From contig NZ_AP031496.1 of assembly GCF_042850945.1 (NCBI RefSeq), positions 3,844,001-3,908,000 on the forward strand: a DNA stretch of 64,000 nucleotides, given 5' to 3'. The notes below the pieces were generated by a model, which searched no databases, was not told the origin of the DNA, and was given only the letters and a program-made list of their open reading frames with translations. Positions 9,727-18,255 of this stretch are shown one piece after another. The translations under genes were made by a program, and so were the position numbers. Position 1 is the first letter of the stretch; the number at the start of each line of letters is the position of its first letter. This DNA is from Halioxenophilus aromaticivorans (GTDB taxonomy: Bacteria > Pseudomonadota > Gammaproteobacteria > Pseudomonadales > Cellvibrionaceae).

Positions 9727-10770
9727 ATGCTTATGCACCGCAGCGATAGAAGAAAACTTTCGCCCCTGGCCCTGCTGGTCGCAGCCATTACACCCTTAGT
9801 TTTAAACGGCTGCGGAGCACAATCCACTCAATCCCAAGCTTCACTCCCAACGCCTCCTAGCGCTAGTAGCAGCTCATCGGCGGGATCAGCCGGTGCCAGT
9901 GCCGGTTCCGTCGGCGCCAGTGCGGGGTCTGTAGGTGCTAGCGCGGGTTCCGCGGGGGCCAGCGCCGGGTCCGTTGGCGCTTCTGCCGGCTCAGTGGGCG
10001 CCAGTGCCGGATCCGCCGGAGCCAGTGTCGGCTCGGTTGGCGCTTCTGCTGGCTCAGTGGGCGCCAGTGCCGGATCCGCCGGAGCCAGTGCCGGCAGCGT
10101 ATCGGTTTCCGTGGGCAGCAATGGTGCCAGCACTGGCACCATCAGCACCGGCTCAGGCAACAAACCCGGCAACCAATCACCTGGCTCCAGTCGCCAGGGC
10201 GACGGGCAAGACGGCCAGCAACAAGCCAGCAGCGCAGACCGCGGCCAACACAGCGACCAGCCACCCAGCCTCGACGAGGGTTCCAGTGGCGAACTTGAAG
10301 ACTTTTCCGAACAGGCCAGTGGCGGCGGAGGCGGCGGCGCCAGTTCAGCCGAGCGAGTGGCAGAACTCGAAGGCGCATTGAACAGCTCAATCAGCAGCTA
10401 CGATGGCATGATCCTGCGCGAGCGAGAAACCATGGCCAACCGAGCCAATGCCGCCGGCAGCGAAGATGAACTCAGTGAAACCGAAGTGTCCGGGCCTTTA
10501 TTCGACGAAATTGGCAGTGGCCAGCCCGAACAAGACGGCCCAGGTGACGCTTACGAATCCAGTGGTGGCGGCAACATGCCCGCTGGCACCGCCGGCCGAT
10601 CCGGAGACTACTCGCCCACCGGCAGCGGCGCCCCACCGGCGGATATCCCCAGTGGCAACGACGATGACATCGTAGCTCGCCAAATCCGTGAGGCAGCGAT
10701 GAAAGAATCAGACCCAGAGCTGCGGGAAAAACTGTGGGAAGAATACCGCAAGTACAAAAACCAGCAGTAA
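9727..10770 (+). CDS. Low-complexity Gly/Ala/Ser-repeat lipoprotein
   Basis: The chosen ATG at 9727 has GAGG six bases upstream and gives 347 residues with a lipoprotein signal ending in LNGC near residue 25. Mature residues about 45-145 are a run of 7-residue units of the type GASAGSV/GASAGSA. A three-unit, 63-base higher-order repeat is visible at the DNA level near 9973 and 10036. The rest is hydrophilic and Ser/Gly/Asp-rich, ending in a charged, probably helical tail (EAAMKESDPELREKLWEEY). I know no family for it. It could be a flexible envelope spacer or surface-exposed lipoprotein. It precedes a second lipoprotein gene by 43 bases. Confidence 0.8.
   Translation: MLMHRSDRRKLSPLALLVAAITPLVLNGCGAQSTQSQASLPTPPSASSSSSAGSAGASAGSVGASAGSVGASAGSAGASAGSVGASAGSVGASAGSAGASVGSVGASAGSVGASAGSAGASAGSVSVSVGSNGASTGTISTGSGNKPGNQSPGSSRQGDGQDGQQQASSADRGQHSDQPPSLDEGSSGELEDFSEQASGGGGGGASSAERVAELEGALNSSISSYDGMILRERETMANRANAAGSEDELSETEVSGPLFDEIGSGQPEQDGPGDAYESSGGGNMPAGTAGRSGDYSPTGSGAPPADIPSGNDDDIVARQIREAAMKESDPELREKLWEEYRKYKNQQ
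9880..10118 (+). repeat. 21/63-base in-frame tandem repeat within the lipoprotein gene
   Basis: The DNA encodes consecutive 7-residue Gly-Ala-Ser units (21 bases each). Two nearly identical 63-base blocks start near 9973 and 10036, sharing phrases such as ggcgccagtgccggatccgc. Because units are multiples of three, slippage would change length without breaking the frame. Confidence 0.85.
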
Positions 10771-10813
10771 TTTTGGTTTTGCTAACTGAGCCCGCGACGG
10801 AATAAAAAAATCT

Positions 10814-12019
10814 ATGGTCAACACCAACTATACCAGGCTTGCAACATCCACTCTTTGGCTGCTGACGCTACTCACCGTGATGTTCAGCAGTGGCTGCGCC
10901 CGTACCATCGTTAAATCTACTCAGCAGACGCAATTGGATGTTACTCAACAAGCGATCCCAGACAATCAATTACTGGACGTTGGCATAGTGGTATTCGACC
11001 CGGGCATCGACTATGACAAAAAACAGTTGGTGCCGGTATTCCCAGAAATCCGCAAAGCCGAAAGCCACTATTTCGCTGTGCAACTGATGAACTCCTTACA
11101 ATCCAGTGCCGCCTGGGGCGCCGTGCGGGTAGTGCCCAGCGCCAACGCGGCTGTGGACTTGATCATTGAAGGCAAAATCGTCCAATCCGATGGCGAATCC
11201 CTGGAGCTGCATATCAAGGCCGCCGATGCCACCGGCTTTACTTGGCTAGACAAAGAATACGAACGCGTCGCCAGCCGCTACAGTTACGACCAAAAGTCCG
11301 GCATAAATCACGACCCATTTATGGGCATCTACAACGAAATTGCCAACGATCTTCTGAACATAAAACGCAAACACAGTGGCGATGATTTGGCTAAAATCCG
11401 CGTAATTAGCGAGCTTAAATTTGCCCGAGACTTCTCCCCCGAAGCCTTCGATAGCCATGTCGAAGTCAATAAAAAAGGCGTTTATGACGTCGCTCGCCTG
11501 CCGGCGGAAAACGACCCCATGCTAGCCCGCATCCGCGACATCCGCGAGCGGGACTATCTGTTTATCGATACCCTGCAAGATTATTACGGCACCTTTGTAA
11601 AAGAGATGGAAAATTCCTACGACGACTACCGCAGCCAAAGCTACGAAGAAGTTTTAGCGGTAAAAGAGCTGCGTAAACAGGCGCGCAACCGCACCCTGGC
11701 CGGCGTGGCCGCGGTGGTGGGCGGCGTGGTTGCTGCAGGCTCCAGTAGCGGCAGTGCTCGCGCCGCAGGCCAAATTGGTGTTATCGGCGGCGGCTATTTA
11801 ATTAAGCAGGGCTTGGACAAACGTACCAACAGCCAGATGCACGTTGAAGCATTACAAGAACTCGGCGATTCCTTGGAAGCCGACGTTGAGCCGCACTATT
11901 TCGACCTGGAAGACCGCACCGTTACCCTCACCGGCAGCGTGCAAAACCAGTACTCCCAATGGCGAAAAATATTGCGTGATATTTATCAACTCGAAACCGG
12001 AGGCGTCGCGAGCCAGTAG
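10814..12019 (+). CDS. Uncharacterised lipoprotein with glycine-zipper segment
   Basis: 401 residues with a lipoprotein signal ending SSGC (Cys near residue 28). The first mature half has an alpha/beta pattern (LLDVGIVVFDPGIDYD; VDLIIEGKIVQSDGESLEL) like other periplasmic lipoproteins that bind partner proteins. Around residues 297-330 there is a Gly/Ala-rich, weakly hydrophobic stretch (GVAAVVGGVVAAGSSSG) that resembles a glycine zipper. A BON-like tail (VTLTGSVQNQYSQWRKILRD) follows. No named family recognised. It is 43 bases after the repeat lipoprotein and 84 bases before the TPR/PEGA gene, in the same direction, so probably co-transcribed. Confidence 0.8.
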   Translation: MVNTNYTRLATSTLWLLTLLTVMFSSGCARTIVKSTQQTQLDVTQQAIPDNQLLDVGIVVFDPGIDYDKKQLVPVFPEIRKAESHYFAVQLMNSLQSSAAWGAVRVVPSANAAVDLIIEGKIVQSDGESLELHIKAADATGFTWLDKEYERVASRYSYDQKSGINHDPFMGIYNEIANDLLNIKRKHSGDDLAKIRVISELKFARDFSPEAFDSHVEVNKKGVYDVARLPAENDPMLARIRDIRERDYLFIDTLQDYYGTFVKEMENSYDDYRSQSYEEVLAVKELRKQARNRTLAGVAAVVGGVVAAGSSSGSARAAGQIGVIGGGYLIKQGLDKRTNSQMHVEALQELGDSLEADVEPHYFDLEDRTVTLTGSVQNQYSQWRKILRDIYQLETGGVASQ

Positions 12020-12103
12020 ATTGCGAGTGCCTGCGCCACTCGCCCCGGTGCCAACTAAGCGCCTTACACCACAGACTACCCTCTAGACCGAACGCAAAAG
12101 CTT

Positions 12104-13588
12104 ATGGAAAACCAAAAGCCGAACACTCCCCCCCCCTGGGCACAAGCCCCTATAGAATCCACACCCGCCACCCCTTGGTGGCGCAATCCGAAAACCGCTT
12201 TGCCCTTAGCCGGCTTACTGGTTTTATTGTTGGCGGTGGTTTTTTGGCTGCCCAATCAGGTAACGGTGCCGGCCAGCACGGCCAATAACTCTTCAACCGC
12301 CAGCACGGCGGTTGCCAAAAAACTCGAAGAATCACCCTGGACCGATGCCCAACTGGCCAAACAACGACGGGACGCGCAAGACATATTGGCGCGCCTTTTG
12401 GACAAGCAACAGTCCCTGGAATCCGCGGCAGTAAACCTGTGGGCGGCAGAGGCTTTTGCCAGTGCCATGGCAACCGCAACCGAAGGTGACGACCTGTATC
12501 GGCAACGGGACTTTGAACCCGCTAAGCAGCGTTATTTAGCCGCAGAAAGGGCCATGGATGAGTTGCTGGCGCAAGTCGACCAGCAGTTTGCCCAGCGTTT
12601 AGCCGCGGGCGAAACCGCGTTGGCCGGCAACGACGCCAAAGCCGCTGTGGAAGCGCTGAGTGCAGCGGCGGCAATTGACCCAAGCGATGCCGAGGCCGCC
12701 CAGCTACTGGCGCGGGCGGAGGTTTTAGGAGACATCCTCACCCTGGTGAAGGAATCGGACCAAGCGTTGCTGCTCAACGACATCACCACCGCCGAAGCCA
12801 AACTCAACCAAGCACGAGCCTTGGACGATCAATCTGACTACGTCGCGAGCAAACAAGCCCAATTGCAAGCGACGCAAAAAGAAACGAGTTTCGCTAGCCG
12901 AATGTCGAAGGGCTACACCGCCCTGCAAGCGAAACAGTTTACCGACGCCATAACAGCGTTTGAGTCGGCACTGGCGCTGAATCCGGGCGCAGAAGATGCT
13001 CAAGCGGCGTTGCGCCAAGCGCGCAATGGCGCCAGTCAGCACACCATCAACAACGCCATCGCCAGCGCCCGGGCGGCAGTCCAGGCCGAGGATTGGACCC
13101 AGGCAGTTGCCCACTACGACCAAGCCCTAAAACAAGACCCAACGTTGGTGTCTGCCAAAGTGGATCGCATCAAGGCCGAGGCCCGCCGTCAGTTGGACGA
13201 CAACCTAGGCAAGCTGTTAGCAGACCCACTGCGCTTGTCAGACGACGCCGTGTATCGCGCCGCACAGAAAGACCTAGCCGACGCACAGTCACTTGCGACA
13301 CCGGGCTCGCGCATGGCCAAGCAAGTAGATCAACTCAGAAGCGCCATGAAAACCGCACAAACACCGGTGCAAGTGACGCTAACATCGGATAACCAAACCA
13401 AGGTGACTTTATATCGCATCGGCCAGCTGGGTGAGTTTGAGCAACAGTCCTTAAATTTAAAGCCCGGCCAGTATGTGTTGGTGGGTTCTCGGGCTGGATT
13501 CCGAGATGTTCGCAAGGAATTTACCGTGCAAGCGAACCAACAACAAACCATCGATATTCAGTGCACAGAGCCCGTAGCCAATGGTTGA
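12104..13588 (+). CDS. Membrane-anchored TPR protein with PEGA-like C-terminus
   Basis: 494 residues. A Pro-rich cytoplasmic N-terminus is followed by one membrane helix at about residues 29-46 (TALPLAGLLVLLLAVVFWLP). A long helical periplasmic region then carries TPR-like repeats (AKQRYLAAERAMDELLAQV; AITAFESALALNPGAEDAQAALRQA; AVAHYDQALKQDPTLVSAKVD). The last 85 residues form a beta-rich PEGA-like domain (LNLKPGQYVLVGSRAGFRDVRKEF). Such proteins usually act as scaffolds. The stop codon (TGA 13586-13588) overlaps an ATG at 13581. The next gene encodes a sister protein with the same anchor-plus-PEGA plan, which suggests they act together. Confidence 0.8.
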   Translation: MENQKPNTPPPWAQAPIESTPATPWWRNPKTALPLAGLLVLLLAVVFWLPNQVTVPASTANNSSTASTAVAKKLEESPWTDAQLAKQRRDAQDILARLLDKQQSLESAAVNLWAAEAFASAMATATEGDDLYRQRDFEPAKQRYLAAERAMDELLAQVDQQFAQRLAAGETALAGNDAKAAVEALSAAAAIDPSDAEAAQLLARAEVLGDILTLVKESDQALLLNDITTAEAKLNQARALDDQSDYVASKQAQLQATQKETSFASRMSKGYTALQAKQFTDAITAFESALALNPGAEDAQAALRQARNGASQHTINNAIASARAAVQAEDWTQAVAHYDQALKQDPTLVSAKVDRIKAEARRQLDDNLGKLLADPLRLSDDAVYRAAQKDLADAQSLATPGSRMAKQVDQLRSAMKTAQTPVQVTLTSDNQTKVTLYRIGQLGEFEQQSLNLKPGQYVLVGSRAGFRDVRKEFTVQANQQQTIDIQCTEPVANG

Positions 13589-13692
13589 AGCCCAGCTACT
13601 GCCAACCAATCAATTTAAAACGCTGGGGCAAACGCGCCCTGCAACTTGCCACCGACGGACCCAACTTCTGCTCCCTAAGGCCGCAGTGCACA

Positions 13693-15801
13693 ATGAATGA
13701 TATGACCACGAATGAAATAACGGCGCCTGCCAAACAGAGGCGAATCACGGCGATTGGGTTCACCCCCACATTGGCCAGTGAAGCCAGTAAGGGCCCTAAA
13801 ATCCAACCTTTGTACATAGGCGTTGGCGTGCTGTTGGCGGTGGCCCTAGCCATAGTTTGGTTTTTGGTGGCAGCTCGCTCCGTTATTGTTACCGCCACGC
13901 CCGTGAATGCAGCCATCAGTATTGAAGGAGGGATGAGTTTTCGCATTGGTGGCAATTACTTGATGCTACCCGGGGATTACACCCTTATCGCCCGCCATGA
14001 GGAATATCATCCGCTAACGCAGGACTTTACTGTAACCAAGCAGGACGTTCAAACCCTCACTCCCAGCCTCACGCCCCTGCCCGGCTCATTGAAAATCATC
14101 ACCCGCCCTGCAGCGCAAATAACGGCTTACCTAGATAACCATGTGGTGGCGCCAGAGGCCGTGCAGCTGCTGGATGAAAAAAACACGGTTATTGCTAACA
14201 TCAGTGCCGGTAACCACAGCTACGTGTTCACCTTTGAACGCTTTCAAGATGTGCGCGGGTCTATCGACGTGGAGGGTCGCAAACAACAGCAAACCTTAGA
14301 GCTGGAATTAGAACCCGCCTGGGCCGATATAACCGTAGCCACAGTGCCTGCGGGGGCCGATATTATTTTGGACGGGCAAGTGATCGGCCAAACACCGGGC
14401 ACAGTGGAGATTCTCTCCGGCGACCGAGAAATCGTACTGCAAAAAGACGGCTTCAAAGCCAAAACCTACCCACTGAGTATTGAACCCCAAAAGCCTCAAG
14501 ACCTGGGCGAGCTGACCCTGGAAAAAATCGACGGATTATTGAAAGTTACCTCTACGCCCAGCGCCGCAGGGGTTACCGTGAATGGTCAATACGTTGGCCA
14601 AACACCGTTAGAAACCGCCGTCACACCGGGGGATCAGGTATCTATTTCGCTGTTTAAAGACGGTTACCAATCCAGTCAGCAAACCGTTTCGTTGGCCAGC
14701 GGCGAAACTCGTGCCCTTCAGCTCAACCTAGCCGCAGAAATTGGCGAAATCAGCATTAAAGCTAAGCCCAACGATGCCCTGTTATACATCGATGGCCGAC
14801 TCAGTGGCCGGGCTGATCAAATTCTAAAACTGCCTTCCAAGCAACACCGGGTTACCATTCGCAAGGAAGGTTACGCCGATTTCAATACCACCGTGCTACC
14901 TCGCCCGGGCTTAACTCTAAGCCTGGCGCCGAGCTTAAAAACCACCGAACAAGCGCTGTGGGAAAACATCAAACCCACCATTACCACCGCGGCCACCGAT
15001 CAAACGCTGAAATTATTCCGGCCGGAAGTCACTTTTGAAATGGGTTCGTCGCGTCGAGAACAAGGCCGCCGCGCCAACGAAGCCCAGCGCAAAATTGAAC
15101 TCACACGGGCGTTCTACCTGGCGCCACTGGAAACCACCAACGAGCAGTTCCGGCGCTTTAGACGCAGCCATACCTCCAGCCATGTATCCGGCAACAGTTT
15201 GGATAACGACGGCAACCCAGTGGTTAACGTGAGCTGGCAAGATGCGGCACTGTTTTGCAATTGGTTATCGGAACAAGAAAAACTGCCCGCGTTTTACCAA
15301 GTGGAAGGCGGCAAGGTCACTGGGTTTAACCCAGAGGCCACCGGTTACCGGCTTCCCACCGAAGCCGAGTGGGCTTGGGTGGCTCGCTACCAAAACGGCA
15401 ACATGCTGAAGTACAGCTGGGGCCCCACCTTGCCACCACCGGCGAAAAACGAAAATATCGGCGACCGCAGCGCCGCCGCTCTACTGGGCACCATCCAAGC
15501 CAGCTACGACGACGGCTTTGCCGTCACCGCTCCAGTGGGCAGTATGAAGCCAAACCACAACGGCCTTTACGATATCAGCGGCAATGTCGCCGAATGGATC
15601 AACGATTTTTATATGATTAAAACCGGGCTCACTCAAACTGCAGAAGTGGATCCGCTAGGCCCATTGCAGGGCGACTACCACGTTATCCGTGGTGCGAGCT
15701 GGGCCAATGGCGGCATCAGCGATTTGCGATTATCGTTCCGCGATTACGGCCAGGACGCTAAAAACACCCTGGGCTTTCGCATAGCTCGCTATGTGCAATG
15801 A
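13693..15801 (+). CDS. Membrane-anchored PEGA-repeat protein with FGE/SUMF1-like domain
   Basis: The frame is open from GTG 13561, but I choose ATG 13693 because the membrane helix then sits near residues 38-60 and upstream residues look unlike a protein start. About four PEGA-type beta units follow (VPAGADIILDGQVIGQTPG; TPSAAGVTVNGQYVGQTPLE; KPNDALLYIDGRLSGRADQ). The last 250 residues are an FGE-sulfatase/SUMF1-type domain (YRLPTEAEWAWVARY; NGLYDISGNVAEWINDFY; VIRGASWANGG; LGFRIARY). The cysteine pair that formylglycine-generating enzymes use is absent from the RGASW-LGFR segment, so this is probably a binding or structural version. It sits in the series that leads to the ExbB-like and VWA genes. 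Confidence 0.85.
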   Translation: MNDMTTNEITAPAKQRRITAIGFTPTLASEASKGPKIQPLYIGVGVLLAVALAIVWFLVAARSVIVTATPVNAAISIEGGMSFRIGGNYLMLPGDYTLIARHEEYHPLTQDFTVTKQDVQTLTPSLTPLPGSLKIITRPAAQITAYLDNHVVAPEAVQLLDEKNTVIANISAGNHSYVFTFERFQDVRGSIDVEGRKQQQTLELELEPAWADITVATVPAGADIILDGQVIGQTPGTVEILSGDREIVLQKDGFKAKTYPLSIEPQKPQDLGELTLEKIDGLLKVTSTPSAAGVTVNGQYVGQTPLETAVTPGDQVSISLFKDGYQSSQQTVSLASGETRALQLNLAAEIGEISIKAKPNDALLYIDGRLSGRADQILKLPSKQHRVTIRKEGYADFNTTVLPRPGLTLSLAPSLKTTEQALWENIKPTITTAATDQTLKLFRPEVTFEMGSSRREQGRRANEAQRKIELTRAFYLAPLETTNEQFRRFRRSHTSSHVSGNSLDNDGNPVVNVSWQDAALFCNWLSEQEKLPAFYQVEGGKVTGFNPEATGYRLPTEAEWAWVARYQNGNMLKYSWGPTLPPPAKNENIGDRSAAALLGTIQASYDDGFAVTAPVGSMKPNHNGLYDISGNVAEWINDFYMIKTGLTQTAEVDPLGPLQGDYHVIRGASWANGGISDLRLSFRDYGQDAKNTLGFRIARYVQ

Positions 15802-15858
15802 TCAACGACACGAGGGACTTTAAATGGTTAAAACACCCTATACAGCGTTGGAGTCACT

Positions 15859-16056
15859 ATGCGCCTAAGTAACGTTAGTTTCGTGTTTGTTTTGGTGTCC
15901 CTGGCCGCCGGTTGGGCCTTTGCTCAGCAAGAAGAAAGCGATGCCGCCAGCAGCACCCAACAAAGCACTACCGCCGCGGGCAGCAGCGATCAAGAATTTA
16001 CTCCCACCGAAGAAATCTCAGAAGATTTATCGGTGTCGTTTCCCATTGATATTTAA
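15859..16056 (+). CDS. Small exported acidic protein
   Basis: 65 residues with a clear signal peptide (MRLSNVSFVFVLVSLAAGWA, cut near AFA/QQ) and a mature part of about 42 residues rich in Ser, Thr, Gln and Glu, ending VSFPIDI. GGAG lies six bases before the ATG. It is 57 bases after the FGE-like gene and 46 before the ExbB-like gene, on the same strand. The good ribosome site and signal peptide make it a credible gene despite its size. No family recognised; it may be a small accessory of the envelope complex. Confidence 0.7.
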   Translation: MRLSNVSFVFVLVSLAAGWAFAQQEESDAASSTQQSTTAAGSSDQEFTPTEEISEDLSVSFPIDI

Positions 16057-16102
16057 CCCAACCGGTGCGCTGCTAGGCAGGCACGGTTAGAAAGGAAAAG
16101 CT

Positions 16103-16903
16103 ATGAAGCGCAACGGCTCCGCCGAATTTTTGTACCAATTGTTTGCTCTGATTATTGCGGCGATTTTAGTGCACGGTGTCTATGTCACCGTCATTCGGCC
16201 TCAGGCCAACGCCTTAGTGCAACAGCAATTAGAGCAACAAGCCGAGGGCGGCGTCTATGTACAGCAGCGCTCGTTATTTGTGGTATTAAAAGACTACGAA
16301 CAAGAAGCGTGTTTTATTTTGCTGTTTTGGGCCCTGGCCATCATGGGCTACAAAGCACGTGAGATCTTGCTGGAGCGCAAGTCATTACAAGGATCGTTAC
16401 TGAATCTGCGCGACGGAACCAGCATCCTACCGGAGGACGCCAGAGACCTTTCTCGCCCCCTGCAAGCTTTGCCAGAAAGCCAGCAAAGTTTGTTATTACC
16501 GCGTTCGCTGATTAAAGCACTGCAACGCTTTGATAGCTCCAAAAGCGTTACCGATGCCGCCAATGCCGTGCGCGAAACCTGCGCCACGGAATCCGATCGT
16601 CTAGACAGCGAATTAGCCATGGTGCGCTACATCGCCTGGGCCATTCCCTCCATTGGGTTTATTGGTACCGTACGCGGTATCGGAGAGGCTTTGGGCCAAG
16701 CCCATAAAGCAGTGGAAGGCGATATCGCCGGCGTTACCGTTAGCCTGGGCGTGGCATTTAACTCTACTTTTATCGCCTTGGTGATCAGTATAGTGGTGAT
16801 GTTTTTTTCCCACCAACTGCAACTGATGCAAGAGCGACTAGTGCTGGATACCGAAAACTATTGCGACCGTAATTTGCTGCGCTTTCTAACCGTACGAGAC
16901 TAA
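16103..16903 (+). CDS. MotA/TolQ/ExbB-family proton channel protein
   Basis: 266 residues. Membrane helices are at about residues 9-27 and 70-84, and a C-terminal pair at about 172-190 and 208-236. The diagnostic family segment reads AIPSIGFIGTVRGIGEAL, followed by GVTVSLGVAFNSTFIALVIS, matching the conserved third and fourth helices of ExbB/TolQ/MotA. A cytoplasmic helical loop of about 85 residues lies between. Family members use proton (or sodium) flow to drive TonB, Tol-Pal or flagellar stators. AAGGA precedes the ATG. No classic exbD or tolR follows; two VWA proteins with ExbD-like N-termini do (18248 and 19324). Confidence 0.85.
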   Translation: MKRNGSAEFLYQLFALIIAAILVHGVYVTVIRPQANALVQQQLEQQAEGGVYVQQRSLFVVLKDYEQEACFILLFWALAIMGYKAREILLERKSLQGSLLNLRDGTSILPEDARDLSRPLQALPESQQSLLLPRSLIKALQRFDSSKSVTDAANAVRETCATESDRLDSELAMVRYIAWAIPSIGFIGTVRGIGEALGQAHKAVEGDIAGVTVSLGVAFNSTFIALVISIVVMFFSHQLQLMQERLVLDTENYCDRNLLRFLTVRD

Positions 16904-16911
16904 CCCCAAGC

Positions 16912-18255
16912 ATGACTGACCTGCCAACCATTTTAGAAATCAACGACTGTGCGGTACGCCTGACCCAGGCCGAGCAGGTGCTCGCAAGCCCCGGCTTTGC
17001 CTTGTTTGAAGACAATTGGGTGGCCACCGGTGATGAAGCTCAAACCCGGTATCGACTGCGGCCTCTCAATGGCAACAATAATTTTTGGCAGCAACTCAAT
17101 TTAGATCCACTGGGCAACGCCAGCGGTTTGATTCAACACAGCGGCGATTTGGTCTATCACCACCTCAGCCAATTACTGGCAGATGCCGGCGAAAACGGCA
17201 GTGATGTTCGGCCACTGTTGATCGCCTATCCCGGCTTTTACAGCGACGAGCAGTTATCGCTTTTACTGGGAATTTGCCAAAGCCTTAACCGCCCGGTAGC
17301 GGGCTTAGTGAACAGCGCCTTGCTATTCGCCGCCAACCAACCGCCCGGAAACTACCTTGTTATTGATCAATACCTGCACCATACCTTGATTAGCCAAGTT
17401 GCTATTAGCGCGCAACAGGTGAGCATTGAAGCCAGCCAGCTGTTATCCAATACCGGCTGGGTATCCCTAAGTGACGCCCTGGCGCGTGCCATCAGCGACG
17501 AGTTTATTCGCCATACTCGTTTTAACCCTCGGCACGACGCGGAACACGAACAGACACTGTACAACCAGCTACCTCAGTGGCTGGAGCAAGTCAGCGCCGG
17601 CGATTGCAGTGTGCAAGTCGCCGATAAAAGTGTCACCCTGGGTTTCAATGTGCTGGCCGATGCAGGCCGCAATGTATTGCAGCCGATAATGGACGGCGTA
17701 GCCGAAATGCAGCAACGCTCGGCGGCTCAGGTATTGCTCTGCCCCAGCGCCGCGGCGTTACCGTACTGGTATCAAGATTTGGCAAAAGCCCAACTAGAAC
17801 CCCAACACCTAGCCACCCAGGCGCAACGCTTTGCTGCGCGGCTGATAGATACCAGCGAGCAAGAAGGCGTACTGCTCACCGAAGAATTGGCATTGAAGGA
17901 TGCGGCATCACCTCAGGCTGAGGCCGCCGCAGCATCATCGGCAACGCCGCCGAGCGCTAAAGCCAGCCGAACAATCACCGCGCAACCCACCCATATTTTA
18001 ACCGGCGCCCACGCCCATGCCATTGCCGGCGAAAATTGGTTGGCGGCAGAAGAACCCGCCCTCTGTGCCACCGAACCCTCAGCCTGCTTTGGCAAACTCA
18101 GCCGCACTGCCCAGGGTAAGGTTATCTTTACCCCCACAGCCAGCTGCCTGCTCAACGACCAAACCATCACAGAGCCTACAGAACTGCAAGCGCAAGATGT
18201 GTTGGCTAACGACCAGGTTCGCTATCAGCTGATCCAGGTGATAGCGAATGGCTAG
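16912..18255 (+). CDS. Hsp70/actin-fold-like protein with possible FHA-type C-terminus
   Basis: 447 residues, soluble, no signal peptide. Segments follow the Hsp70 ATPase plan in order: LLIAYPGFYSDEQLSLLLGI (as in the strand before the interdomain helix), RPVAGLVNSALLFA (compare INEPTAAALAY), NYLVIDQYLHHTLISQVAI (compare the second phosphate loop) and a helical DALARAISDEFIRHTRF. The phosphate-binding glycines are largely missing, so ATP use is doubtful. After an Ala-rich linker, the last 80 residues (SCLLNDQTITEPTELQAQDV) resemble the end of an FHA domain. Both assignments are by eye. The stop overlaps the next gene's start by 8 bases (ATGGCTAG), implying translational coupling to the first VWA protein. 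Confidence 0.6.
   Translation: MTDLPTILEINDCAVRLTQAEQVLASPGFALFEDNWVATGDEAQTRYRLRPLNGNNNFWQQLNLDPLGNASGLIQHSGDLVYHHLSQLLADAGENGSDVRPLLIAYPGFYSDEQLSLLLGICQSLNRPVAGLVNSALLFAANQPPGNYLVIDQYLHHTLISQVAISAQQVSIEASQLLSNTGWVSLSDALARAISDEFIRHTRFNPRHDAEHEQTLYNQLPQWLEQVSAGDCSVQVADKSVTLGFNVLADAGRNVLQPIMDGVAEMQQRSAAQVLLCPSAAALPYWYQDLAKAQLEPQHLATQAQRFAARLIDTSEQEGVLLTEELALKDAASPQAEAAAASSATPPSAKASRTITAQPTHILTGAHAHAIAGENWLAAEEPALCATEPSACFGKLSRTAQGKVIFTPTASCLLNDQTITEPTELQAQDVLANDQVRYQLIQVIANG

Noticed and set aside
9828..10172. Minus-strand Pro/Ala/Leu-rich frame
   Set aside because: Antisense shadow of the Gly/Ala/Ser repeat gene; low complexity explains the open frame.
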